From positions 5,952,001 through 6,016,000 of the forward strand of contig OW051495.1 of NCBI GenBank assembly GCA_932521035.1: DNA of 64,000 nucleotides, given 5' to 3'. Every line of letters starts with the position of its first letter. The first letter of the stretch is position 1. Below are positions 1 to 10,334 of the stretch, piece after piece. The notes beneath the pieces were generated by a model. That model ran no database searches. It was given only the letters and a program-made list of their open reading frames with translations, and was not told the DNA's origin. Source of the DNA: Oscheius dolichura. Taxonomy: Eukaryota; Nematoda; Chromadorea; Rhabditida; Rhabditidae. The position numbers and the translations under genes were made by a program.

Positions 1-1338
1 CCGTTCCTCGCTTATCCGGGCACACATGGCGTAATCCCCAATACTCTCCATTGTACAGGCCATAGCCGAGGCCACGTAGCCGAGAAGAAGGCCAATGTTG
101 ATTCTAAACGGACCATATGCACCTAAAGGGCACAAGTAAAAGAGAATGAAGAGCGGATACCGGGAAGGGGAACCTGGAACCAAGGAGACTGGTGGAGAAC
201 GCCGAGAGAGACGTTCTTGTCCACCCGGGCCTGCCCCTCTTCTGGCTCGAGATCCGTCGTCGTCAGTATCAGACACACCAACCAGGCCAGTCCGATCCCT
301 ATGAGGTACTGAAACTCTCATTTATATTGGATTAAATGGGAAAGTACGGGAAACTGTCCGAAAATACGTGAAGATGTCACCCGAAAGCGTTTTTTAGAGA
401 AAGAGTAATAGGGGATGGGCACCCGGACATCTTCCAGGAACACCACCAACACCACCAGGATGAGAAATTCGCTGAACAAGGCGATATAAGGAGATGGGGG
501 TGTCTACAAGATAGAGATCCAGTGAACGGCCATCTTCTGTTCGAGGGTGGGCACAGTCCCCAGGGTTAGCAGGGTTATCAGAGGAGCGATGGTGACCGGA
601 CCAACGAATTTGGCAAACATTCCAACGAGGCCCGTGGCACCCAGGAACACCATTGGGAGCACACCGAAGAGGAGACTGCCTTGGATCTGGAGACAGTGCA
701 AAAGGGGAGATCGCCTCTTACTGTTCTCATCCGGAACATCCACTCTTCTGGAGGGACGAGGGTGTTTTCGTCAGCTGAGCAGTAATTCTCTGGAAGAGCT
801 TTGAAGGCCAACAAAGGAGGGAGGAAGGCGAACGACGGGCCGTGGAGGATGGACAGACGGAGGCCGAAGGTGGTCTGAAGGGGAGGGGTGAGGACAGAGA
901 GAATGAGCGATGCCTGGACTATGGTGGCCAGGCCGGAAGTGACAAAAGTGGCAGCTATGAGCTGGACACGGAGTTCGGTCGTGGCCGAGCCGGCACAGGC
1001 GACGTCGGCCGTCAGGAAGGGGACCACGAGCAGGCCCGACAGACACAGCATCGTTTGCTGGAAAGAGGACTTATTCTTCTTTTCTGGGAAAACTCATGGA
1101 GCGTTTTCAACTTTGAACGGAACCAGTTTCTATTTCTATTGGCAAAACTACTTTTACGGCAAAAACAACAGACCAAGGACCATGAAAGACTCCCGTTTCT
1201 GTTCCAGGAAATGGAAAGAGTATTGTCTTATAGAAAAAGAGAAGGACAGACCTGGAATCCGAAGAGGAAGATACTGGGCCATCGGGGGACGTCGGAGACC
1301 CGTAGATGTAGTTTGGAAGTATTTTCTGGGAGTGGCAT
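1..1338 (-). CDS. SLC23-type nucleobase/ascorbate transporter, copy 1 (3' end outside window)
   Basis: Multi-pass plasma-membrane transporter of the NAT/SLC23 family; substrate (ascorbate or nucleobase) cannot be decided here. Exons on the minus strand: 1252-1338 (start ATG 1338, just after a tttcag acceptor), 914-1057, 722-874, 508-686, 348-471, 161-308, and 122 off the window edge. The N-terminus reads MPLPENTSKLHLRVSDVP then SIFLFGFQ and QTMLCLSGLLVVPF. It aligns exon by exon with the paralogue at 6717-10334. The usual QH pair of the first membrane helix is QQ here. The 875-913 intron has a GC donor and is absent from the paralogue. The gene is divergent from the small gene at 1744. Family assignment is secure; the last third is missing. 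Confidence 0.88.
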
Positions 1339-1743
1339 GGCTGAAACTGAGAGAACTCTTCAATAAACAGTGGCACGGCGTAATCAGCTGGTAATCCTCT
1401 CGGCGCAGGTTGAATTTTGACCCGATCGAAAGCAAACCAGCGGATGGGAACATTACAGGCGAAGGATTGCAATGATCGCCGCCGGATCTTATGACCGCTT
1501 TTATGCGTTTGCCAAACAAGGTCTTCCCCAGCAGGAAACAACTTTTTCGGGAACACGGCTGATGATCTCCCGGTACCTCTGGGTGTTACTCTCGAGATTA
1601 TTATTACGGATAGGCTGTAACTACAAGAGGAAGGTCAGCCAAGGCTCCTTAATCGTAGTCGTTTCCATGGCACCTGGGGTAGTAGCAGGCTTACAACTCC
1701 CTCAGTTGGCAACATCCGCACTAGCCGGAGATCTGAACTACTA

Positions 1744-2084
1744 ATGAGTATAGAGATCAGCGACGGCATCCTCGCTGGCTACCTCGCCCTGTCTGCCGTC
1801 CTTCTCGCCATTCGCTATGTGAGTCTCCCTCTTCCCATTGGCACTTGTCTTACTCAACTCGTCAGACTAAGATCTACCGCTGCACCCGTGTGATGTTCCT
1901 CCTCCTCTGGCTCTGTATGTACATCTTCCTGACTGCCCGTCTGTCAATCTGTAACTTCTACGGGCAGCTCTCCGAGATCCAGTTCATTTCGGTTCTCGTT
2001 CTGATTCTGTTGGCCGGTCTATCTGGAGCCATCGTGAGGACCACCATGGAAGAAGGGCAACGGCTAGACCCCAGCTTCACCTAA
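1744..2084 (+). CDS. Small multi-pass membrane protein, family not recognised
   Basis: Two exons, 1744-1818 and 1866-2084, joined by a 47-nt GT-AG intron, give a 97-residue protein. I see three hydrophobic stretches: residues about 7-24 (DGILAGYLALSAVLLAIR), 33-50 (VMFLLLWLCMYIFLTARL) and 64-81 (FISVLVLILLAGLSGAIV). The tail is short and polar. There is no cleavable signal peptide pattern, so it is probably a small integral membrane protein. An AATAAA signal lies at 2178-2183, about 95 nt after the stop. It starts 406 bp from the divergent SLC23 copy, so the two may share a promoter. I do not recognise the family and infer no function. Confidence 0.6.
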
Positions 2085-2531
2085 TCTCCAATCCAAGCGG
2101 ATCAGTGACTAATCGAGCGTGACTCCGGTAATTACTTATATCTACCACCGACTGTCAGGAGCAGGGGCTCATATCCGAATAAAGATGATTATTACAAAAG
2201 TGTTTCAAATTCACGGGGAGGACAGCAGGAGAGTAAATTTTTATAAGTTTACATGCAGTGGAACCATCTAAGTTGGTGAGAATGGGATTGCCGAAGATGG
2301 TCCGATAAAAAAAGAAACCAAAGGGATCAGTATGCATTTCCTTGTTTGTCGTAAGCTTCTCTAGCTTGACCTCCTTTCGCAGATTATACCCGCCTCGTTG
2401 TTGACGTCCGTGTTTGTCACACTACTTTCTTTCATTATACTACATTTTCACCCGAGATACAAAATTTCCGATTCCGGCCGTGCTCACCTTATTTCTTAGG
2501 GAAGAGTAAATTGCAAGGGAGAACAAAGAGT

Positions 2532-5178
2532 TTATTGTTTTCCAATCTTACTACAAATATCCGTAATAACGGGCCGGATTTTCTCCAGCCCTGGCAGTGT
2601 GAAATGTAACCCGTGGGTGAGGTAGGCTATGAAGTATTCGGGCTCGTACGGGTAGAAGGTGCCGTTAACCAGGAACCGAGGAGTGTAGTCGAATTGTTCG
2701 CACTTTGGGCACTTGGCGACTATCTGGTCCAGCTTCTTCTGCAGTTTCGGGATGTCCGTCTCTTGGTCTTTGTAGTGCCAGTCTATCGGAGCGCCAGCTC
2801 CAAGGCGTCGTTCAGCTGATCCATCGACACCCACGAGGCCGGGAATGAGTGGCTGATGAAGATCTTCTCTTTGACACTAGTATGCCTCCGGCCCCGTTAG
2901 CTGCGTTGGGATTAAAATTTGACGGTCAAATAACAGTTGACCGTCGGGAAAGGTCAAACGGTCGAAACTTTCTGCTTCTCTCCCATTTGATCTGTCAATC
3001 CGAACAAACGACAGGTCTTACAGACAGACAGGCACACAGAGATCTGCCTATTATTAGGGTAGGATGGCTAGCCAGGAGGACTAGTCTCTTGTCGGCCTCT
3101 CTCGCAATGTCCTCTCACTCTTTGTCCGAGTACTTCAACCCCATATAACAATATCTGGCGGGGTACAGTTGTCAGAGGAGGATCAGACTACCTGTGGATC
3201 ATGAACAGGTAATCTGGTTTTACTCGTTCCACCAATTCGAAATAGCTCTTTCCCCGGGAGATACAGTTGCCCATGGATTTGAGCACCTCACAGGCTGGAA
3301 TCCTATTTTAAGAGAGGACACCTCTCACCGACATAGGTCGTTCTGTGGATATCCCCAAAGTATTGACTACACTCATCGAAGACCAGTGGGGAAGAGTTGG
3401 CAGCCCAACTATTGCCGATGATGGCTATGCTCCGACTATTGTTCGACTTCGGGTTCTGAGTTTCGAATTTAGAGAGGGGCAGGGGCAGAGTTGCCTCGTA
3501 TTTACAGGTTCCCTCCATGTCCACTCCGTCCTCTGGCCTCGTTGCCGGATCGATGACACATCGCTTGTCGTTCAGTTGATATTGATCGTGTTCTATCAGC
3601 TCAGCGTTGTACTTCTTCCTCTCCCCTGAATAGCCGGGGTTAGGACGGAGGGCCACCTACAAATGGACAGATCCGAATAGTCGGTCCGGAGGATGGGATC
3701 CTCTACACAGGTCTGGAAGCGACTGTCTGAACATAAGGATAGAGGGAAGGGGGGCTACGGAAGAAGACGGCCACCACGGCTGAGGTGGCCGGCTTTCCCC
3801 AGCCGAGATAGGGCTTCTCTAGAGTGTAGTGGACGACGACGGCCACCCCGAAGGAGAGGAGGATGCCCAGGAACATCTCTATTTATATACCGTTAGAGGG
3901 AGACGTGGTTGTTTACCCGGGACAGTGGCATGCCCGAATATCTTTTGTATGCTCAACAGAGGCCAGTGGAGCAGGTACCAGGAGTAGGAGACTTCTCCCA
4001 GGAAGACCATCAGACCATTTTTGAGGACGGGGAACCCCTTTCCGAAGTGGATGAGGACGATGGAGACAAACGTCGTAGCCATTCTAAAGAGTCAAACAAG
4101 TTCCCCACAGATACCGTAGAGTCCAGGGAGGATGCTTTGCCCTGCACGAGATGGGTCCCATCGGAGCAACCTCGTCATCCCCAGGGATCAAAGGTACAGC
4201 CCCCATTCACAGATGCCCTCTGATAGCTTACGAAAATATTTGTTCTTACCTCGAATAGTCCTGGGTCGGGTGTTGTTCCGTTACCGTGGAATAGATCAGG
4301 AGGATCAGAGATAAAGAAGCAAAGATCCAGTCCGATGACTCCTTCTCGTCCCGGGGCTCCTCATCCAGGAGAGGCACCTTCTCCGACCGGTGCTCTTGGT
4401 TGTCTCCCTCCAGGCAGAAGACCATATTCCGTGTCAATTGACATGTATCGGGAAGGGAGATAGAATACCGAAGAGGAACTGCCATATCCGGCAGAACATA
4501 CTGTTGAAGGCCTGTTTCTCGTCGCTTATGAAGAAGAAATAGAGAGACGCTCCACCTGAATTGAACACGCTTGGGAAGTTTAAAGAGCAGTCTACTGATG
4601 GCATGGAGGACAACCATCCTCGTGGTCTGGGTTAGCCTCATCTGGGCCCACCAGAGCAGGGGGAAGACGAGATAGAACTGTATCTCTACGCACAGTGACC
4701 AGGTGTGGGTGAAGAGATCGTGGAAGACACCCAACTTCTCGAAGTAATCGGCCCCCTTGGCCCAGTTCAAGTTAGTTGTGAGCCACATGGCCCTCTCCGA
4801 CGAGACGAAGTTGTTTATTATTTCGGAACAAGGACAGAGGTAGATAAAAGCTGGACGGGGAGATGCCTGTGGATGAAGAGGACACCCACCGGTCGAGGCA
4901 ATGACCACGAGATAATAGAGGAGGACTATCCTCTTGACCCGTCTGTAGAGGAATTCCACGATTATGGGCAGGTTCAGGACGGGGTGGTGGGACAACATCA
5001 TCGACATCAAGTCACCCGAGAGGACGAAAAAGCTGAAGGGGATGCGAGGAAATAGGGGGAGGATGTACAGATCGACGCCGAGGTAGCCATTGAGAAAGTA
5101 GGAGGGGAAGAAGTGGAAGGCGATGGCGGGGCAGATGGCCACTCCACGGATGCCCTGGAGATGAGGCAGCTTGGTCAT
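2532..5178 (-). pseudogene. OAC/NRF-6-type membrane acyltransferase with SGNH tail, apparent lesions
   Basis: Acyltransferase-3 family membrane protein with a C-terminal SGNH domain, a large nematode family (OAC, NRF-6-like) thought to transfer acyl groups across membranes. Visible on the minus strand: LQGIRGVAI start (near 5178), FHFFPSYFLNGYLGVD, FTHTWSLCVEIQFYLVFPLL, then LGEVSYSWYLLHWPLLS near 3960-4030, the SGNH block IAIIGNSWAAN near 3400, and the tail CPKCEQFDYTPRFLVNG near 2640-2700. Introns of 31-40 nt join many pieces in frame. Two breaks remain: an in-frame TGA at 3115-3117 within otherwise collinear SGNH coding sequence, and a one-base frame change near 2770-2790 between LNDALELALR and IDWHYKDQ. 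Both could be assembly errors rather than true inactivation. The AATAAA overlaps the stop codon (2531-2536). Confidence 0.7.
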
Positions 5179-6716
5179 TTTTGGAAGAGAGCGGGCAGGT
5201 AGCCAGGCGATCTCCCTATCTGATGGCCGTCCTCCACTGACCAAAAGAGGCGAAATGCATGAAATCGTGATGATATCTAGTTTGCTGGGGAGGTCTCCTT
5301 CCGATCAGAGTTCTGTCCTCCCGATGGGTCCGATCAGTTATGATACGTGCTCATCAAATATTTTGTAACAGCACAGTTCCTCCGTAGGAGATCCCGCTTA
5401 CCCCGGGAGGGGTTTCATCGAGGCGTGATCTCTGTCCCCCGTTGCAAGAACATCTTTTTGGACAACAACATTCGTCGAGCTAGGGGAAAACGCCTCGGCT
5501 GCATAACAAAAGGGCAAGAAAGGAGGATCTGCAAAGGACAGAGGGCATGCCCATAGTAGCCGAGCCTCTGCAAGGGTTACACTTTGCCCTAACCTGTTTC
5601 TTCCCTTTTTTTAAAGGAATGTTTCCTGATCAAGGGCATCAATCGTCTTCTGTATCTCCCACGACTCACTGTCCAGAAAAGTCTAATTAAAGACCCTTCT
5701 CCCCTAGCCCAATTATCCGCATCCATCCGTAAAAATGCGTACGTTGAACTCCCCGTCGGGTTTCTTCTATTATCTTGCTGATCATCTTGAATAAGGCCGA
5801 GAAGTACGCGAGGAGACAGACCAAACGAACAGAAGCGTATCCCCGGAAAACATGAGTAATCGGATTTATGTTTACCCAAGAAATTTCACGAGGGACTTAA
5901 GTTTCTCGTAATAGACGACAAAATTTTTTCACGGGGTGATCTCTTATTGTTTTTCGGAGAGAACGGGTAGACGACTGTGTTATGGCTGTTTGTTGTGGCT
6001 GTCTACCACTTCGCCTCTTTCCTTTAAAGGGTACCGTATCCTTTTTGTATCAGGGAGGTGACGTCTTTTCCTGGCTCGACCCGACTCGGAGAAGCACAGC
6101 CCGACCGATTATGTTTGTCCTAACCTTTAAAAGTCGCAGCTTCCTCTCCAAAGTAAACAGCCCCGCCCCGCGAACTTTGACATGATCGAATCTTATCATT
6201 CTCAGGAGGTACAAAAACGTGTTTGCCATGGGAATAGGGGAATCCCCGTGACAGCAGGAGACCGTCGTCCGGCTGATCCGTTCCCGTCGAGCCGATCACT
6301 CCGATCGGTGTCCCCCTATTATTCCCGTTATGCCATTGTTGTCCTCGAACAATCTTTGCAACGAACGACCAAAACCATATTGTAGATCTCGACTTTTGAT
6401 TGTTCCAGCCGTACACGGGAGAGGGGACCATCTCTGACCGTTCTGACCCCGAGGGTACCAGCTGTTCTCCCCGAATAATCAAGAGTTCCCGACAGTAATC
6501 CCCGACGGGAAACCTTGTCTCTTCCGGGAGACGGTTTCGTCATCCTCGAAAAAGTCATGTGTGATCTCTATTTACCGGTATCAAAAATGCCCTACGATCC
6601 CTATCAAAACATGGGAAAGTGGCTTCCCATAACACCTCCGCCATTGTCAGAAGCCTCTCCCTCTGCTCTCTCCGGCCGTCCTCCCTCCTCTTCCCTGGCT
6701 GACCCTTCCTTTCCAG
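5179..6716. other. Intergenic interval between divergent genes
   Basis: No supported gene on either strand. Open frames here are short, lack splice logic and match no family I know. The interval separates the start of the OAC gene (-) from the start of SLC23 copy 2 (+), so it must hold promoter elements for both. No specific element could be recognised except the pyrimidine-rich ttccag acceptor ending at 6716, directly before the SLC23 start. Confidence 0.5.
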
Positions 6717-9700
6717 ATGACAGCCCCCGAGCCTGTCAAAACGGGCCTCTATCTCCGCGTGGGGGATGTTCCCAAGTTGCCGAGTCTCTTCCTCTTTGGA
6801 TTCCAGGTAAGTAGAGTCCCGTCGGTAGTATCTCCCCTCCCGGTCGACCTCCTTTGACCCGGACCAAAATAGTTCAAATGAAACTAGAGATCGATGTTTT
6901 TCAAAGGTTGTTTGCTGTCCCCCAATTTGTAGAACCGGCCGACAATTTTGATCCGCGGAGGGAAAACAAATGGCAAACGAGTTTATCCACTCAGAATTCG
7001 GATCTCCCCTAAATCGATAACGACTCCTAGAAAAGAGAAAAGGGCCTTTTCAGCAAACGATGTTATGCCTCTCGGGGCTGTTGGTGGTGCCTTTCCTCGT
7101 CTCAGACGTGGCCTGTGCCGGCTCCTCGTCCACGGAGCTCCGAGTCAAGTTGATAGCCGCCACCTTTGTCACCTCCGGAATAGCCACCCTGCTCCAGACG
7201 ACCTTCGGCCTCCGTCTCTCCATCCTCCACGGTCCCTCGTTCGCCTTCCTCCCTCCCATCCTGGCCTACAAAGCCATGCCAGAGAATAAGTGTCTGGCCG
7301 ACGAATACACTTACGTGCCAAAGGAGGAGTGGATGGCTCGAGTGGCTACAGTATGCTTCGTCTCTTATCACGCACTCCCCTCTTTTCAGATCCAGGGAAG
7401 TCTCCTGCTCGGAGTCGTCCCGATGATCATCATCGGCTCGACAGGCCTCGTGGGACAATTCGCCAAGTTCGTCGGCCCGATCACCATCTGCCCTCTGATC
7501 CTGCTCCTCAGTCTCGGTAACATCCCTACCCTGGAGGAGAAGATGTCTCTCCACTGGGTCTCCCTCGTGTCGGTCTGCCTCTTCCTGCCCATTTATCCCT
7601 TTATTTCAGTGAGTTTTTCATCCTGATGACTCTGATTATCCTCCTGGATGATGTCTGTGTGCCATACCCGTATTACTCGTTCAAGAAGCGATCCTTCATG
7701 TGGAAAAAATCTGGACGAATCTTTGGACAGTTTCCCGTGAGGAATTACTCTCTGATCATATTAATAGCCTTACAGTACCTCATTGGAATTGGTCTCGGCT
7801 GGTTTGTTTGCCTAATGCTTACGGTGACACACGCTGAGCCGGAAGAGGGACAGGCACGTGTAGATAAAAACGCCTCGATAAGCGTCCTCCAGAACGCCCC
7901 CTGGTTCCAGGTGCCCCTGCCCGGTGAGTACAGTAGACACACAGTTTTTATTATTTGTTCTACCGGGCGTCGTCGTAGGTGGTGGCGAGTACGCCCATCA
8001 GCTGGTTCACGTAGTCGGCATGCATCTGGTCCAGTTCGGGGATCTTCGACATCTTGTCGCGGACGTCCTTGACAGCCGCCTGGAAGTCGACGTCGGCCGC
8101 CTCGAACTTCCTCTGCTTGTCCTCGTTCCCGTTGTGGTTGGCGGAGCTGTCGCGGGTGAGGCGCTTCTTCTTCAGCAACCGGATGGCCTCCATAATGGTC
8201 CTCAGCTCCGAGGAGTAGAAAGTCTTCATGGCCTTGTCGAAGACCTGGGTGCCCTTCTCGTAGGCATTCTTCTCCTTGTCAATCCGCATTCGCAAGAAGT
8301 TCTTCAGTTCGGCCGCGCCCGTCTTCAGGTCGTTCTCGCAGTCCTCCGCCAGCTCCTCGGCCGCCTTCATCATCTCCACCCGGTGGCCGTTCTTCTTCCA
8401 GTTGCTGGTCATGTCATTCAGTGCCTTGACGAGCTTCTTGTCCCGGGCCTCCCATCCCTCCACGTAGCCAATCTTCGACTGAATGTCTTCCGGCAGCGGG
8501 GTCGCCTGCGCGTTTCCCGTGGCCTCCTTCATCTTCTGCTTCATACGGGAGAACATCTTTTTGTTGAGTAAAAGGCCGACCGCCCGCTAGTTGGTAGACG
8601 ACCGCAATGACATAATATCTCCTATATATTAAAGCGCTACCGTGTCTGTCTGTCTGTGCGTTGACATGTCGAAATTTTATAGTGTAGTGGCTAAGAGGGC
8701 GGCCGCGCGGTCGGAGAGGTCCCGGGTTCGATCCCCGCCGCTGCCAAGCCTTTTTGCTTTTTTGTTTTGAGGTCCTCGACACTGCCCAAGTATTCCTGAA
8801 GTATTTTTCGCTGCGGGACCCGTTCGCGGTGGGACCCCAACCCGCAGGGCTACTGTTCGGTTCCTCCTTCGACCAATTTCTTTTGTTTTGTCTGTTTATC
8901 GGTAAGGTAGGAAGCACCAAGGGTGTGACGGTGAGGTAGAGGGAATGGTGTGAACAGCAGAGATAGATAAACGGGGGACGTGAAGAGAGCGGGAGGGAGA
9001 GAAGAAGCAACCCGCGAGGAAGGGGAGAGACGAACTCGATAGAACGGACTGTTCGGGAAGAGGAGAAGAGGAAGCGGGCAAAGGACTGCGAGAGTGGAAC
9101 AAAGGGAGGGACGGGGAGGACGGAACGAGCGGAAGGGACTGGACAGCGAGAGGGGGACCAGCGGAAGGGAGGAGGGGGAATGGACTGGACGGAGAGAAGG
9201 GGAAGAGCGGACGGGGCTTAGTAAAACCACAGTTGGCGCAGCCAACGTCCAGCCGAAGACCCCCCGCAGGGGGGTCGAAACGGCTGGTAGCTCTTTAATG
9301 CCTGACCAGTCCATGCTGAATCCCTTCGTCAGGGAACATCCTTTGACGGCAAGACTCTGACAAGTGCCATAGGTGCCATAGGGCGCATTCTAAAGAGTGA
9401 TTTTTCAGGAGCCTACGGTGCCTTTCGTCTAGATGTCGGACTCATGCTTGGCTATGTTGCTTCAGCTGTAGCTTGTACCATGGAAAGTATCGGCAATTAC
9501 AATGTCTGCTCGCGTATATCCGAAGAACGCCATCCCCCGTGCGCCTCCACCAACCGCGGCATCCTCTGTGAGGGAATCGGGGCTGCTATCGCTGGTCTGA
9601 TGGGCATTGGGGTCGGAGTTACCACGTACGGAGAAAACGTGGCTCTTATGCAGGTCACGAAGTTAAGTTATCCTCGAAAAATCCTTATCAAAAACGAGTT

Positions 9701-10334
9701 GCAGGTGGCCAGCCGCGCGACCATGCAGTTAGCCGGAGTGCTCCTTATTGTCCTCGGCCTGCTCACCAAATTTGCGGCCCTCTTGGCCACGATTCCGGAG
9801 CCAATTGTTGGAGGAGTACTCGGTGCGGGAATAGTCATGGTCACGGGAGTGTCTCTCAGCAATTTGGAGGTTAATTCCCCCAACTTTTGTATCTAAACCA
9901 TCGGATTTCAGGGAATAGACTTTCGATTGTCGAGGAATCTGTCGATCATGGGATTGGCCATCGTGGCTGGAGTAGGGATCCCCCTCCATTTTGAACAGCA
10001 TCCTCTCCACACTGGAAACGACACGATGGACAATATCTTCAATATGCTCTTGAGTATCAGGATGCTGGTCGGCGGAGTCGTCGCCTTCGTCTTTGACAAC
10101 CTCGTCGGCGGTAGGCCGTCTTCCCGTAACAGCAATAATGTTCTCCCTTCAGGTGCCACAAAAGCACAGCGAGGCTTCCCCGACAAAAAAGAGAAGTACC
10201 AAGGCGGCTACACGAGAGACGGCTATTCTCTGCCAGTGTGGGTCGAGAAGATCCTGATGCGATTCAGTTGGCTGCAGAAGATCCCCATCCTCCCGCACCT
10301 GCCGCCCTACGCTTCCCCTCTCCAAAAGGTCTAA
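6717..10334 (+). CDS. SLC23-type nucleobase/ascorbate transporter, copy 2
   Basis: Complete NAT/SLC23 transporter. Exons: 6717-6806, 7054-7350, 7390-7568, 7610-7736, 7776-7923, 9409-9869, 9912-10110, 10153-10334. The ATG follows a ttccag acceptor directly. Landmarks: SLFLFGFQQTMLCLSG (helix 1, QQ where most relatives have QH), HGPSFAFLPP, GLVGQFAKFVGPITI, ACTMESIGNY, and the signature-like YGENVALMQVTK (Ala at the usual Gly). Intron 7737-7775 is 39 nt, stop-free and in frame; the paralogue and family alignment show it is spliced out. A 42-nt in-frame insert after the signature (about 9664-9705) looks like an intron but its GT-AG borders give 43 nt. The 7924-9408 intron carries a nested antisense gene and repeats. 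AATAAA at 10394-10399. Confidence 0.9.
7960..8556 (-). CDS. BAR-like domain protein, intronless, nested antisense in an SLC23 intron
   Basis: A single open frame of 198 codons without introns, starting MFSRMKQKMKEATG and ending GVLATTYDDAR. It is highly charged and helical, with an amphipathic N-terminus followed by long heptad-like segments, a KKKRLTRD turn near residue 130 and a second helical block FEAADVDFQAAVKDV. This is the layout of an N-BAR/endophilin or BIN-like membrane-bending domain; no SH3 domain follows. AATAAA lies about 10 nt after the stop on the minus strand. It sits entirely inside the 7924-9408 intron of the SLC23 gene in the opposite orientation. The lack of introns among intron-rich neighbours suggests a retrocopy that kept its frame. 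Domain call is by pattern only. Confidence 0.6.
   Translation of the reverse strand: MFSRMKQKMKEATGNAQATPLPEDIQSKIGYVEGWEARDKKLVKALNDMTSNWKKNGHRVEMMKAAEELAEDCENDLKTGAAELKNFLRMRIDKEKNAYEKGTQVFDKAMKTFYSSELRTIMEAIRLLKKKRLTRDSSANHNGNEDKQRKFEAADVDFQAAVKDVRDKMSKIPELDQMHADYVNQLMGVLATTYDDAR
8617..8673 (+). repeat. Short repeat with TATTAAAGCGCTA and TGTCTG units
   Basis: The stretch from about 8624 contains TATTAAAGCGCTA followed by repeated TGTCTG. A closely similar copy lies in reverse orientation in a NALCN intron (about 52531-52570). Its position next to a tRNA-like segment suggests the head of a dispersed non-autonomous element. Confidence 0.45.
8681..8746 (+). repeat. tRNA-like segment (SINE-like remnant)
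   Basis: GTAGTGGCTAAGA resembles a pol III A box and GGTTCGATCCC is a canonical B box, about 30 nt apart. The 3' end CGCTGCCA is what an acceptor arm would look like, but the seven bases 5' of the A box are AT-rich and cannot pair with it, so this is not a functional tRNA gene. It is best read as a tRNA-derived portion of a SINE-like element inside the SLC23 intron. Confidence 0.5.
8930..9225 (+). repeat. Purine-rich tract, about 290 bp
   Basis: Almost entirely G and A on the plus strand with few pyrimidine interruptions, in units such as GGGAGGGAGAGAAG and GGGAGGAGGGGGAATGG. It is not a simple repeat of one unit. Open frames on the opposite strand are pyrimidine-driven serine/proline strings and not credible proteins. 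It lies within the composite repeat in the SLC23 intron. Confidence 0.6.
9249..9287 (+). repeat. Strong hairpin, interrupted inverted repeat
   Basis: CCAGCCG, AA, GACCCCCC, loop GCA, GGGGGGTC, GAAA, CGGCTGG. Seven plus eight base pairs are separated by a small AA/GAAA internal loop and closed by a three-base loop. It sits at the end of the composite repeat, about 120 bp before the next SLC23 exon. A structured 3' end of a mobile element or a foldback are possible readings. Confidence 0.6.

Noticed and set aside
3111-3120. TGA as a selenocysteine codon in the OAC gene
   Set aside because: OAC proteins are not known selenoproteins and no selenocysteine element is evident; a nonsense change or sequence error is simpler.
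8681-8746. Functional tRNA gene
   Set aside because: The B box is good, but the bases 5' of the A box cannot form an acceptor stem with the 3' end.
8850-9314. Long minus-strand frame of 154 codons
   Set aside because: It is the complement of a purine-rich tract and encodes only Ser/Pro/Leu strings without family likeness.
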